DNA of 64,000 bases from Pseudomonas yangonensis (GTDB lineage Bacteria > Pseudomonadota > Gammaproteobacteria > Pseudomonadales > Pseudomonadaceae). Below the pieces are notes generated by a model. The model had not been told where the DNA came from, ran no database searches, and was given only the letters and a program-made list of their open reading frames with translations. Below, piece by piece: positions 34,586 through 44,250 of this stretch. Every line of letters starts with the position of its first letter. The stretch's first letter is position 1. Made by a program: the position numbers and the translations under genes. The stretch spans positions 1 through 64,000 of the forward strand of contig NZ_BLJU01000004.1 of assembly GCF_009932725.1 (NCBI RefSeq), in the 5' to 3' direction.

Positions 34586-35506
34586 ATGCGCCGCATCGAT
34601 TTCGTCACCCTCAAGCTGTTCGTGGCCATCGCCGACGAACGCAGCCTGACCCGCGCCGCCGAGCGCGAGCACCTGGCCCTGGCGGCGGTGAGCAAGCGCG
34701 TCAGCGACCTGGAAAACCAGCTCGGCATCGCGTTGCTCTATCGTCAGCCCAAGGGCGTCGAGCTGACCCCGGCCGGCCACGCGCTGCTGCACCACGCGCG
34801 CAACATGATGGACAACCTCGAGCAGCTCAACGCCGACCTCAGCGAGTTCAGCGAAGGGGTCAAGGGCCATGTGCGCATCCACGCCAACACCTCGGCGGTG
34901 ATCGAGTTTCTGCCCGAGGACCTGGCCAGTTTCAGCCGCCTGCACCCGCAGGTGAAGATCGATCTGGAAGAGCGGGTCAGCAGCGAGACCATCCGCGCCG
35001 TGCGCGAGGGACTGACCGATATCGGCATCTTCGCCGGCCACGTGCCGGCCGAGGATCTGCAGGTGTTCACCTACCGCCACGACCAGTTGGCGCTGGTCAC
35101 CCCGCGCGAGCATCCCCTGGCCGAACGCGACGGCCTGTTCCTGCGCGAGGCGGTGGGCTTCGATTTCATCGGCCTGCAGCAGGACGCCTCCTTGCACGGC
35201 CTGTTGCAGCATTCGGCGCACAGCCAGGGCGTGAGCTTGCGCCTGCGCATCCAGGTACGCAGCTTCGAGGCCATCTGCCGGATGATCCACACCGGCATGG
35301 GTGTCGGCGTATTGCCGGATCTGGCGGTGCGCACCTACCTGCCGGCGCTGGATGTGCGGGTGATCCCGCTGTACGACCCCTGGGCGCGGCGCGAACTCAA
35401 GGTGGCGGTGCGTAACCAGGAGAACCTTTCGCTGACCGCGAAGCAGATGCTCGATCATCTGCGTAACAGCTCATTGGTAGAGGGGCCTTCGGCGCTGCCT
35501 TCGTGA
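34586..35506 (+). CDS. LysR-family transcriptional regulator
   Basis: LTTR of 306 aa. The N-terminal winged HTH is RRIDFVTLKLFVAIADE with RAAEREHLALAAVSKRVSDLE, and the effector-binding PBP2 domain begins near residue 95 (GHVRIHANTSAVIEFLP). It is divergent from the CoA-transferase/lyase genes across 167 bp and convergent in sense with the downstream TRAP binding protein, so it is the likely local regulator of both. The ATG at 34586 has a TGGAG site upstream. Confidence 0.92.
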   Translation: MRRIDFVTLKLFVAIADERSLTRAAEREHLALAAVSKRVSDLENQLGIALLYRQPKGVELTPAGHALLHHARNMMDNLEQLNADLSEFSEGVKGHVRIHANTSAVIEFLPEDLASFSRLHPQVKIDLEERVSSETIRAVREGLTDIGIFAGHVPAEDLQVFTYRHDQLALVTPREHPLAERDGLFLREAVGFDFIGLQQDASLHGLLQHSAHSQGVSLRLRIQVRSFEAICRMIHTGMGVGVLPDLAVRTYLPALDVRVIPLYDPWARRELKVAVRNQENLSLTAKQMLDHLRNSSLVEGPSALPS

Positions 35507-36628
<1,122 letters not shown>

Positions 36629-36635
36629 GCCCCAT

Positions 36636-36671
36636 GACCGTCCCGGGCCCACGCACCCGGGGCGGTCTTTT
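36636..36671 (+). terminator. Intrinsic terminator after the TRAP binding protein
   Basis: GACCGTCCCGGG pairs with CCCGGGGCGGTC (one bulge) and is followed by TTTT, 8 bp after the stop codon. Confidence 0.85.
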
Positions 36672-36701
36672 ACCCGCCGTTGACTCTGCGTCTACCCCTG
36701 T

Positions 36702-36725
36702 ACCCGGCCTAGTGCCGGGTTTTTT
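36702..36725 (+). terminator. Second intrinsic terminator
   Basis: ACCCGGC-CTAGT-GCCGGGT is followed by TTTTT, downstream of the first terminator. It gives tandem termination before the acs promoter. Confidence 0.75.
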
Positions 36726-36787
36726 GCGCCGTGTCGACGTATCCCTGGCGCTGCCGAATTGGCTTGGCAAGCGCCGGAAACTGTTGC

Positions 36788-36821
36788 AAGACCATGGTCT
36801 TAGAGCGGTAAGACCATGGTC
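36788..36821. promoter_or_regulatory. Twin palindromes upstream of acs
   Basis: GACCATGGTC occurs twice, at 36790-36799 and 36812-36821. Their centres are 22 bp apart, about two helical turns. The first is embedded in a 14-bp perfect palindrome, AAGACCATGGTCTT (36788-36801). They lie about 72-105 bp before the acs start and are a probable operator pair for a dimeric activator; which one is unknown. Confidence 0.6.
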
Positions 36822-36892
36822 GAATGGCCTCACGAAGGGTCGGGGGATACAAAAGGCAGCATACAAAAACAACTACCCGCCGAGGTGATTCC

Positions 36893-38854
36893 ATGAGTGC
36901 TGCGTCTCTTTACCCTGTGCGCCCTGAAGTGGCTGCACGGACCCTGACCGACGAGGCCACCTACAAGGCCATGTACCAACAGTCCGTGGTCAACCCCGAG
37001 GGTTTCTGGCGCGAGCAGGGCAAACGGATCGACTGGATCAAGCCCTACACCAAGGTCAAGCAGACCTCCTTCGACGATCACCACGTCGATATCAAGTGGT
37101 ACGCCGACGGCACCCTGAACGTCTCCTACAACTGCCTCGACCGGCACCTGGAAGAGCGCGGTGATCAGGTCGCGATCATCTGGGAAGGCGACGATCCGTC
37201 CGAGCACAAGGAAATCACCTACCGCGAGCTGCACGAGCAAGTGTGCAAGCTTGCCAATGCTCTGCGCGGCCAGGACGTGCACCGCGGCGACGTGGTGACC
37301 ATCTACATGCCGATGATTCCAGAAGCGGCCGTCGCCATGCTGGCCTGCGCCCGGATCGGCGCGATCCATTCTGTGGTGTTCGGTGGCTTCTCCCCGGAGG
37401 CGCTGGCCGGTCGCATCATCGACTGCAAGTCCAAGGTAGTGATCACCGCGGACGAGGGCGTGCGTGGCGGCAAGAAAGTGCCGCTGAAGGCCAACGTCGA
37501 CGATGCGCTGACCAACCCTGAAACCAACAGCGTGCAGAAGATCATCGTGGTCAACCGCACGGGTGGCCAGATCAAGTGGAACCAGCACCGCGACATCTGG
37601 TACGAAGACCTGATGAAGGTCGCCGGCAGCGTCTGCGCGCCGAAGGAAATGGGCGCCGAGGAAGCGCTGTTCATCCTCTATACCTCCGGTTCCACCGGCA
37701 AACCTAAGGGCGTGCTGCACACTACCGGCGGCTACCTGACCTACGCTTCGCTGACTCACGAGCGCGTATTCGACTACCGCCCCGGCGAGGTGTTCTGGTG
37801 CACCGCCGACATCGGTTGGGTCACCGGCCACACCTACCTGATCTACGGGCCGCTGGCCAACGGCGCCACCACCCTGATGTTCGAAGGCGTACCGAACTAC
37901 CCGGACGTCACCCGCGTGGCGAAGATCATCGACAAGCACAAGGTCAATATCCTCTACACCGCACCGACCGCGATTCGCGCCATGATGGCCGAGGGCAAGG
38001 CCGCAGTCGAAGGGGCCGATGGCTCCAGCCTGCGTCTGCTGGGTTCGGTGGGCGAGCCGATCAACCCTGAGGCCTGGCAGTGGTACTACGAGAACGTCGG
38101 TCAGAGCCGTTGCCCGATCGTCGACACCTGGTGGCAGACCGAAACCGGCGCGTGCCTGATGACTCCGCTGCCGGGTGCTCACCCGATGAAGCCGGGCTCC
38201 GCGGCGCGTCCGTTCTTCGGCGTGCAGCCGGCGCTGGTGGACAATCTGGGCAACATCATCGAGGGGCCGGCCGAAGGCAACCTGGTGATCATCGACTCCT
38301 GGCCGGGACAGGCGCGCACCCTGTTCGGCGACCACGATCGTTTCGTCGACACCTACTTCAAGACCTTCAAGGGCATGTACTTCACCGGTGACGGTGCGCG
38401 CCGTGACGAAGATGGCTACTGGTGGATTACCGGTCGCGTCGACGACGTGCTCAACGTTTCCGGCCACCGCATGGGCACTGCCGAGGTCGAGAGCGCCATG
38501 GTCGCCCACCCGAAAGTGGCCGAGGCCGCTGTGGTCGGTGTGCCGCACGACATCAAGGGCCAGGGCATTTACGTCTATGTCACCCTGAACGCTGGCGAGG
38601 AACCCTCCGAGCAGCTGCGTCAGGAACTGCGCAACTGGGTGCGCAAGGAGATCGGCCCGATCGCCACGCCGGACGTGATCCAGTGGGCGCCTGGCCTGCC
38701 GAAGACCCGTTCGGGCAAGATCATGCGCCGTATCCTGCGCAAGATCGCCACCGCCGAATACGATGCACTCGGCGACATCTCCACGCTGGCCGATCCTGGC
38801 GTGGTGCAGCACCTCATCGATACGCATCGCCAGATGCAATCCGCCTGCGCCTGA
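36893..38854 (+). CDS. acs: Acetyl-CoA synthetase
   Basis: AMP-forming enzyme activating acetate to acetyl-CoA, 653 aa, standard length. Visible motifs are the P-loop-like [51 protein letters not shown], and [15 protein letters not shown] with the catalytic Lys that is the target of regulatory acetylation. ATG 36893 has GAGGTGATTCC as ribosome site. It is a single-gene unit flanked by terminators on both sides. The twin palindromes upstream suggest dedicated transcriptional activation. Confidence 0.97.
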   Translation: MSAASLYPVRPEVAARTLTDEATYKAMYQQSVVNPEGFWREQGKRIDWIKPYTKVKQTSFDDHHVDIKWYADGTLNVSYNCLDRHLEERGDQVAIIWEGDDPSEHKEITYRELHEQVCKLANALRGQDVHRGDVVTIYMPMIPEAAVAMLACARIGAIHSVVFGGFSPEALAGRIIDCKSKVVITADEGVRGGKKVPLKANVDDALTNPETNSVQKIIVVNRTGGQIKWNQHRDIWYEDLMKVAGSVCAPKEMGAEEALFILYTSGSTGKPKGVLHTTGGYLTYASLTHERVFDYRPGEVFWCTADIGWVTGHTYLIYGPLANGATTLMFEGVPNYPDVTRVAKIIDKHKVNILYTAPTAIRAMMAEGKAAVEGADGSSLRLLGSVGEPINPEAWQWYYENVGQSRCPIVDTWWQTETGACLMTPLPGAHPMKPGSAARPFFGVQPALVDNLGNIIEGPAEGNLVIIDSWPGQARTLFGDHDRFVDTYFKTFKGMYFTGDGARRDEDGYWWITGRVDDVLNVSGHRMGTAEVESAMVAHPKVAEAAVVGVPHDIKGQGIYVYVTLNAGEEPSEQLRQELRNWVRKEIGPIATPDVIQWAPGLPKTRSGKIMRRILRKIATAEYDALGDISTLADPGVVQHLIDTHRQMQSACA

Positions 38855-38876
38855 CCGGCAACGGCACCTGCGAAGA

Positions 38877-38908
38877 CCCCGCCCGGCCAAAAGCCCGGCG
38901 GGGTTTTT
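38877..38908 (+). terminator. Intrinsic terminator of acs
   Basis: CCCCGCC (38877-38883) pairs with GGCGGGG (38897-38903), with additional inner pairs, followed by TTTTT. It starts 22 bp after the acs stop codon. Confidence 0.9.
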
Positions 38909-39055
38909 CTTTTCCGGCTGCCGGAGCAGGCAAAAGTTGTACATAAGATTTTGTTTGTATAATTATTGTATCGATATGCATAATGGCGCACTGCCAGCCG
39001 GTGCGGTCGACTTACGCACCTCTGTCCGCTCATCCCTGACGACTCAGAGGTTCAC

Positions 39056-40686
39056 ATGCTTGCCAATCTCAATATCTCCCAGAAGCTGTACGCGGGTTTC
39101 GGCGTCGTCCTGCTGATCATTCTCCTGTTGGTGCTGTCCACCTGGCGCGGCTTCGACCAGGTCGAGCGCGCGGTGCGGCTGAACATTCATACCTATGACG
39201 TGATCATCGAATCGGGCGATTTGCTGGCCAGTCTGATCAACATCGAAACCGGTGCACGAGGCTTCGTGATCACCGGACGTGACCAGTTTCTAGGCCCCAT
39301 GCAGACCGGCGAGAAGGACTTTCGCGAGCATATGGCCCATGTGCGCCAACTGACCCGTGACAACCCCGCCCAGCAGCGGCGCTTCGACGAACTGCAGGCG
39401 CTGCATGACCAGTGGCTGAGCGAGGACATCAATGGCTATATCGAATTGCGGCGCCAGGTCAGTACCGCGTCACGGGACTTCGATGCGCTGGTCGAACGGA
39501 TCTCGGCGGGCAATGCCAAGGTCAGGATGGACGCCATGCGCCGCATCCTGGGTGAGGTCCAGGCCGAAGAGCGCGCGTTGCTGGAGCAGCGTACGGGATC
39601 GATGAATGCCGCCAAATCCCTGTCACTGGTGATTCTGCTGGTCGGCGGGTTGATCGCCACTGCGTTGGCCGTCAGTGTCGCCTTTCTGCTTTCGCGCAGC
39701 ATCGCCGGGCGCCTGCAACAGGTTGTCGAAGTGGCGCGAGACATTGCTCAGGGGCGCCTGGATTCGCGCATCGAGCGTGCCGGAAGCGACGAGATCGGTG
39801 TGCTGCTCGATGCCTTCGACACCATGCAGCAGCGCCTGCGAGAGATGATCGGGCAGATCCGTGCCGGTGCCGTCCAGCTGGTCGAGGCGGCGCAGAACAT
39901 TTCCAGTGCTTCCACCCAGTTGTCCGTCTCCACTCAGGAGCAATCACAAGCGGCTTCGAGCATGGCGGCGACGGTGGAGGAGCTGACCGTCAGCATCAAT
40001 CACGTCGCTGACAACGCCAACGAGGCGCATGGGCTGTCCAGCGATTCGGGCCGGCAGTCGGCCGAAGGTGGCGCGGTCATCCAGGAAACCCTCGCAGCAT
40101 GCAGCGTATCGCCGATACCGTGCAGGGCGCGGCGGCGCAGATCGCCGAGCTGGGCCAGCATTCGGATCAGATCTCCTCGATCGTCAACGTGATCAAGGAA
40201 ATCGCCGATCAGACCAATCTGCTGGCGCTCAACGCGGCCATCGAGGCGGCGCGGGCCGGCGAGCAGGGGCGTGGCTTCGCCGTGGTGGCCGACGAGGTGC
40301 GCCTGCTGGCGCAGCGCACCGCCAACTCCACCCAGGAGATCACCGAGATGATCAAGAAAATTCAGGTGGGAACGCGCAACGCGGTCAGCAACATGGAGGT
40401 GGGCGTGCAGCAGGTCAGTGGCGGCGTGGAGCAGGCCAGCCAGGCCGGCGATGCCATCGTCGCCATTCGCCAGGCATCCGGGCGCGTGGTCGATGTGGTC
40501 GATCAGATTTCCCTGGCGCTGCGCGAGCAGACCGTGGCCAGCCAGGACGTGGCGCGCAACGTCGAACGCATCGCACAGATGTCGATGCACAATAGCGAGG
40601 CGGTGGCCGAAACCTCGCGCACGGCGCAGGGGCTGCAAACGTTGGCCTTGTCTCTGGAAAAACAGGTCGCCTCCTTCAGATTTTGA
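39056..40686 (+). pseudogene. Frameshifted methyl-accepting chemotaxis protein with CHASE3-like sensor
   Basis: A chemoreceptor is encoded in two frames. The first frame (39056 to about 40095) gives the N-terminal TM, a CHASE3-like periplasmic domain (LINIETGARGFVITGRDQF), a second TM, HAMP and the start of the signalling domain to GGAVIQETL. The second (from about 40096) continues MQRIADTVQ, the tip [20 protein letters not shown] and the C-terminus. At 40092-40100 the sequence CTCGCAGCATG lacks one base relative to the expected Leu-Ala-Ser-Met reading (CTCGCCAGCATG). This is either a real inactivating deletion or a sequencing error; the rest is intact. AGAGG precedes ATG 39056. Confidence 0.88.
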
Positions 40687-40736
40687 CTAGGCTGACAATG
40701 GAGGGTCACCAAGTCTTGTTCTATAAGGAAGCGTCG

Positions 40737-41516
40737 ATGGGTATCGCCAGCCAGAGCATTTTTCCGCAGCCGTTTCGCGCCGTAGGCTGCGCCGAATGTC
40801 GTAACGCCGAGGCCCTGGGGTTCGACTTCACCATGGCGTTCCAGCTGATCGTCGATGTACAGGAACACCGGCCGTTCGCCTATGAGGCCCTGGTGCGTGG
40901 CTGCAACGGAGAGTCGGCCGGCGAAGTGCTGGGGCGGGTCAACGATGGCAACCGCTATCGCTTCGACCAGGCCTGTCGGGTCAAGGCCATCGAGCAGGCG
41001 GCAACGCTCGGGCTGCTCGATGTGCCGGATTGTCTGCTCAGCATCAATTTTCTGCCCAATGCGGTGTATCGCGCCGAGACCTGCATCCGCGCCACCCTGG
41101 AGGCGGCGCAGCGCTTCGATTTCCCGCGCGAGCGGCTGATGTTCGAAGTGACCGAGGGCGAGCAGATCCACGATGCCGAGCACCTCAAGCGGATCTTCGC
41201 TGAGTACGGCAAACAGGGCTTCACCACCGCCATCGATGATTTCGGCGCCGGCTATTCAGGGCTCAACCTGTTGGCCGAATTCCAGCCACACGTGCTCAAG
41301 CTGGATATGGCACTGACCCGTGGTATCGACCAGGACCCGGTGCGCCAGGCGATAGTCGCCGGTATCGTGCTGGTGGCCAGTCGGCTGGATATCCGCATCA
41401 TCGCCGAGGGAATCGAAAGTGCAGGGGAGCGTGATGCCCTGCGCGAATTGGGCATTCGCTACATGCAGGGCTTTCTCTTCGCGCGTCCGGCGCTGGACCG
41501 GCTCTGCCTGCCCTGA
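40737..41516 (+). CDS. EAL-domain c-di-GMP phosphodiesterase
   Basis: Cytoplasmic stand-alone EAL protein of 259 aa. All catalytic and metal-ligand elements are present: EALVRG, INFLPN, FEVTEGE, the DDFGAGYSGL pair, KLDMAL, EGIES and MQGFLFARP, so hydrolysis of c-di-GMP to pGpG is expected. A short N-terminal segment carries GCAECRNAE (CxxC), as in related BLUF-less EAL proteins. ATG 40737 follows AAGGAAG. It lies 50 bp after the frameshifted chemoreceptor on the same strand and is probably co-transcribed with it. Confidence 0.9.
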   Translation: MGIASQSIFPQPFRAVGCAECRNAEALGFDFTMAFQLIVDVQEHRPFAYEALVRGCNGESAGEVLGRVNDGNRYRFDQACRVKAIEQAATLGLLDVPDCLLSINFLPNAVYRAETCIRATLEAAQRFDFPRERLMFEVTEGEQIHDAEHLKRIFAEYGKQGFTTAIDDFGAGYSGLNLLAEFQPHVLKLDMALTRGIDQDPVRQAIVAGIVLVASRLDIRIIAEGIESAGERDALRELGIRYMQGFLFARPALDRLCLP

Positions 41517-41521
41517 CGGAA

Positions 41522-41558
41522 AAGAAAACGCCCCGATAGCCAACGACCACCGGGGCGC
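41522..41558 (-). terminator. Intrinsic terminator of the DUF4197 gene
   Basis: On the minus strand CGCCCCG (41558-41552) pairs with CGGGGCG (41536-41530), followed by TTTTCTTTT. It sits between the convergent EAL and DUF4197 genes. Confidence 0.8.
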
Positions 41559-41576
41559 AGGAAATTGCAGCTTTTC

Positions 41577-42254
41577 TCAGAGTGCGCCGAATACCTTCTT
41601 CGCCAGGCCGGTGGCGGCAGCGGCCGGGTTCTGGCGGATGTTGGCTTCCTGCTTGGCGATCATCTCGAACAGGCCATCGAGGGCCTGTTCGGTCACGTAG
41701 TTTTCCACCGTGCTGCTCTTGGCATCGACCACACCGAAGCTGGCGGCCTGGCCGGCGAAGGCGTTGTATTGCTGAGCCAGACCCACCTGGTCGGTGGCCT
41801 GCTTGACGATGGGCAGGAACCTGGCGCGGATCTGCTCGCGGCTGCTCTTGTTCAGGTACTGCGTGGCCGAGTCCTGCGGGCCGCTGAGAATCGCCTTGGC
41901 ATCTGCCACGGTCATCTTCTTAACGGCGTCGACCAGCAGCGCCTGGGCCTGCGGTACGGCCGCCTCGGCGGCCTTGTTCATGCTCGCTTCGAGCTGATCG
42001 ACCTGAGCGCCCATGCCCATCATCTTCATGGTCTTGGCGGCTTTGCCGAGTTTGCCCGGCAGCTCGATGCGCACGTCCGGGTTGTTGCTGAAGCCGCCGG
42101 GCGTGCCCAGTTGCCTGACGGCCACCTGGGCGCCCTGGATCAGCGCGTCCTTGAGACCACCGCTGGCGTCCTGCTGGCTCAGATCAGAGAGGGACAGAGC
42201 GAAGACGTTGGCCGAGAGCAGCAGGCCAGCGGCGAACGTGGTGAGGCGCAGCAT
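41577..42254 (-). CDS. DUF4197 family exported protein
   Basis: Protein of 225 aa with an N-terminal Sec signal (LTTFAAGLLLSANVFA) and the DUF4197 body: DLSQQDASGGLKDALIQGAQVAVRQLG, KKMTVADAKAILSG and KSSTVENYVTEQALDGLF. It is helical, probably periplasmic, of unknown function. It is a single-gene unit with its own terminator, and divergent from the Cys-motif protein at 42370. Confidence 0.88.
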   Translation of the reverse strand: MLRLTTFAAGLLLSANVFALSLSDLSQQDASGGLKDALIQGAQVAVRQLGTPGGFSNNPDVRIELPGKLGKAAKTMKMMGMGAQVDQLEASMNKAAEAAVPQAQALLVDAVKKMTVADAKAILSGPQDSATQYLNKSSREQIRARFLPIVKQATDQVGLAQQYNAFAGQAASFGVVDAKSSTVENYVTEQALDGLFEMIAKQEANIRQNPAAAATGLAKKVFGAL

Positions 42255-42369
42255 GGGTTCTTCCTTGTATCGGGGAAAGTGCTGTGAGCTTAACGGAGTC
42301 TGCGGTGCTGACAAGCCAGACGATAGGCGTGGATGGGCAGCACGCCTGGCTATGGCTATGATCGGGTCC

Positions 42370-42771
42370 ATGAATTCACCATTGCCCCTGCGTAACCCCT
42401 GCCCACCGGGTGCCTGCGACTGTCAGCGCGACGAGTTGCTGGACAGGCCGGGCGCCGACACGCGCGTCCTGCTGCTGACCCGCCAGGAGGAGCAGCGCCT
42501 GCTCGAACGTCTGGAGAACCTGCAGAGCCTGGATGAACTCGAGCGCATGCAGCGGCGCATGTACGAGCAGTTGGGCATACGCCTGCACATCGAACCGGCG
42601 TATGGCGAAGTTCGCAGCATGCGTGGCATCCACATGCGCTTCGACGCGCATCCGGGGTTGTGCCGCAAGACGCGCCAGAGCATTCCGGCGGCGATCCGCC
42701 GGGCCATGGAGAAAAGGCCGGAAATCGCCTGGCGCCTGCTCGATGCCAACGACCTTCTGGGTTCTGGCTGA
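42370..42771 (+). CDS. Conserved small protein with CPPGACDC motif
   Basis: Protein of 133 aa that I recognise only as a conserved Pseudomonas hypothetical. The N-terminus carries NPCPPGACDCQRDELL, a compact Cys cluster that could bind iron or zinc. The middle is an amphipathic, charged helical segment (RQEEQRLLERLENLQSLDELERM), and the C-terminus is basic (KTRQSIPAAIRRAMEKRP). ATG 42370 is used as it directly precedes the conserved part. It is followed by a strong bidirectional terminator shared with oprJ. Confidence 0.7.
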   Translation: MNSPLPLRNPCPPGACDCQRDELLDRPGADTRVLLLTRQEEQRLLERLENLQSLDELERMQRRMYEQLGIRLHIEPAYGEVRSMRGIHMRFDAHPGLCRKTRQSIPAAIRRAMEKRPEIAWRLLDANDLLGSG

Positions 42772-42792
42772 ACGCCGCGATACGTTTCTCAG

Positions 42793-42828
42793 AAAGACAA
42801 CGCCACGCTTATGCGTGGCGTTGTCTTT
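42793..42828. terminator. Bidirectional terminator hairpin
   Basis: A 16-bp perfect stem, AAAGACAACGCCACGC (42793-42808) with GCGTGGCGTTGTCTTT (42813-42828), and loop TTAT. It lies between the convergent 42370 gene and oprJ, with A- and T-rich ends usable in both directions. Confidence 0.85.
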
Positions 42829-42845
42829 CGTGGCAGGCGAGCAGG

Positions 42846-44246
42846 TTAGCGCTGCCAACCGCCGCCCAATGCTCTGAACAGGTCGACCAGCGCCAGTTGG
42901 CGGTCGGTGCTTATCTGGATCAGCGTGGCCTGGTCGTTGAAGCTGCTGCGCTGGGCATCCAGGTAGCGCAGATGATCATCCACTCCGCCCCTGTAGCGGG
43001 CTTCGGCCAGGGTTTCGGCCGCTCGGCTGGACTCAGCCAGGGCACGCCGCGCGGCTTCTTCACGGCGCAGCGTGTCGCTGGCGGCGAGGGCGTCGGCCAC
43101 TTCGCGGAAGGCGGTCTGAATGGTGCCTTCGTAGTTGGCCACTGCCGCGTCCTGGCGCACTTCAGCCAGATCCAGATTGGCGCGGTTGCGCCCGCCGGCG
43201 AAGATCGGCAGCGATAGCGTCGGGGCAAAGCTCCAGGCCCGCGAGCCACCCTCGAACAGGCCGGACAGCTCGGTGCTGGAACTGCCCAGCGAACCGGTCA
43301 GGCTGATGCGCGGGAAGAACGCCGCACGCGCCGCACCGATATCGGCATGGCGCGCCTTGAGCCGGTGCTCGCTGGCGAGGATGTCCGGGCGCCGTTCGAT
43401 GAGTTCGGAGCTGGTGCCGGGGGCGATGTCCTGCAGCAGCATCAGCGCGTCACGCGGCGCGGCCGGCAGCAGGCGTCCGGCGTCGGCTGTGCCGAGCAGC
43501 AGCACCAGGGCGTTGTCCGCCTGGCGCAGCTGGCGTTCGGTGCTCTCGCGTTCGGCCTTGGCCTGCTCGGCGAGGCCGACCGCTTCCTGGTAGTCCAGTG
43601 CGGTGGCGGCGCCGACTTCACGCCGCTTGCTGACCAACTCCAGCGAGGCCAGGCGGCTGTCCAGGGTCTGTTCCACCAGGGCCTTGCGCCGCAGCGCGCC
43701 GTCGCGGGTCAGATAGGCCTGGGTCACTTCGGCGATCAGGCTGATCTGCGTGGCGCGGGTGGCTTGCTCGGTGGCCAGGTAGGTCTCCAGCGCCGCCTCG
43801 GACAGGTTGCGCACGCGGCCAAACAGGTCGATCTCGTACTCCGCCAGGCCCAGGCCGACCTGATAGACGCTGGTGACTTCCGAGCGCCCGGTCTGTGACT
43901 GGTCGGCCGGCAGGCGCTGGCGGTTGCCGCTGACATTGGCGTTGATCGTCGGCAGACGGTCGGCGCGCTGGATGCGGTACTGCGCGCGGGCCGCCTCGAT
44001 ATCCAGCAGCGCCTGTCGCAGGCTGCGGTTGTTGTTCAGTGCGGTATCCACTGCGCGGCGCAGGTCGGCATCGACGATGAAGGTCTGCCAGTCCAGCGCT
44101 TGTGCGCGGGTACCATTGGCGCCGGCCACCTGCCAGTTGGCTGCGACCGGCGCCTCCGGCCGCTCGTAGTGAGGTGCCAGAGAGCAGCCGCCGAGGGCGA
44201 CGACCAGGGTCAGCAGAGCGGGGCGCAGCATGAGGTGAGAGGTCAT
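42846..44246 (-). CDS. oprJ: Outer-membrane efflux channel OprJ
   Basis: TolC-family outer-membrane lipoprotein of 466 aa, the exit duct of the MexCD pump. It has a signal and lipobox VALGGC near residue 20, then two OEP repeats: RSLRQALLDIEAARAQYRIQRADRLP in the first and DIGAARAAFFPRISLTGSLG in the second. The C-terminal YRGGVDDHLRYLDAQRS and LVDLFRALGGGW are typical of OprJ/OprM. Sequence and gene order (nfxB divergent, mexC, mexD, oprJ) match the P. aeruginosa system. It starts 4 bp beyond the mexD stop. Confidence 0.94.
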   Translation of the reverse strand: MTSHLMLRPALLTLVVALGGCSLAPHYERPEAPVAANWQVAGANGTRAQALDWQTFIVDADLRRAVDTALNNNRSLRQALLDIEAARAQYRIQRADRLPTINANVSGNRQRLPADQSQTGRSEVTSVYQVGLGLAEYEIDLFGRVRNLSEAALETYLATEQATRATQISLIAEVTQAYLTRDGALRRKALVEQTLDSRLASLELVSKRREVGAATALDYQEAVGLAEQAKAERESTERQLRQADNALVLLLGTADAGRLLPAAPRDALMLLQDIAPGTSSELIERRPDILASEHRLKARHADIGAARAAFFPRISLTGSLGSSSTELSGLFEGGSRAWSFAPTLSLPIFAGGRNRANLDLAEVRQDAAVANYEGTIQTAFREVADALAASDTLRREEAARRALAESSRAAETLAEARYRGGVDDHLRYLDAQRSSFNDQATLIQISTDRQLALVDLFRALGGGWQR

Positions 44247-44250
44247 CGCA

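Noticed and set aside
36629..36892. Short frames between the TRAP binding protein and acs
   Set aside because: They overlap the two terminators and the palindromes, and show no family similarity.
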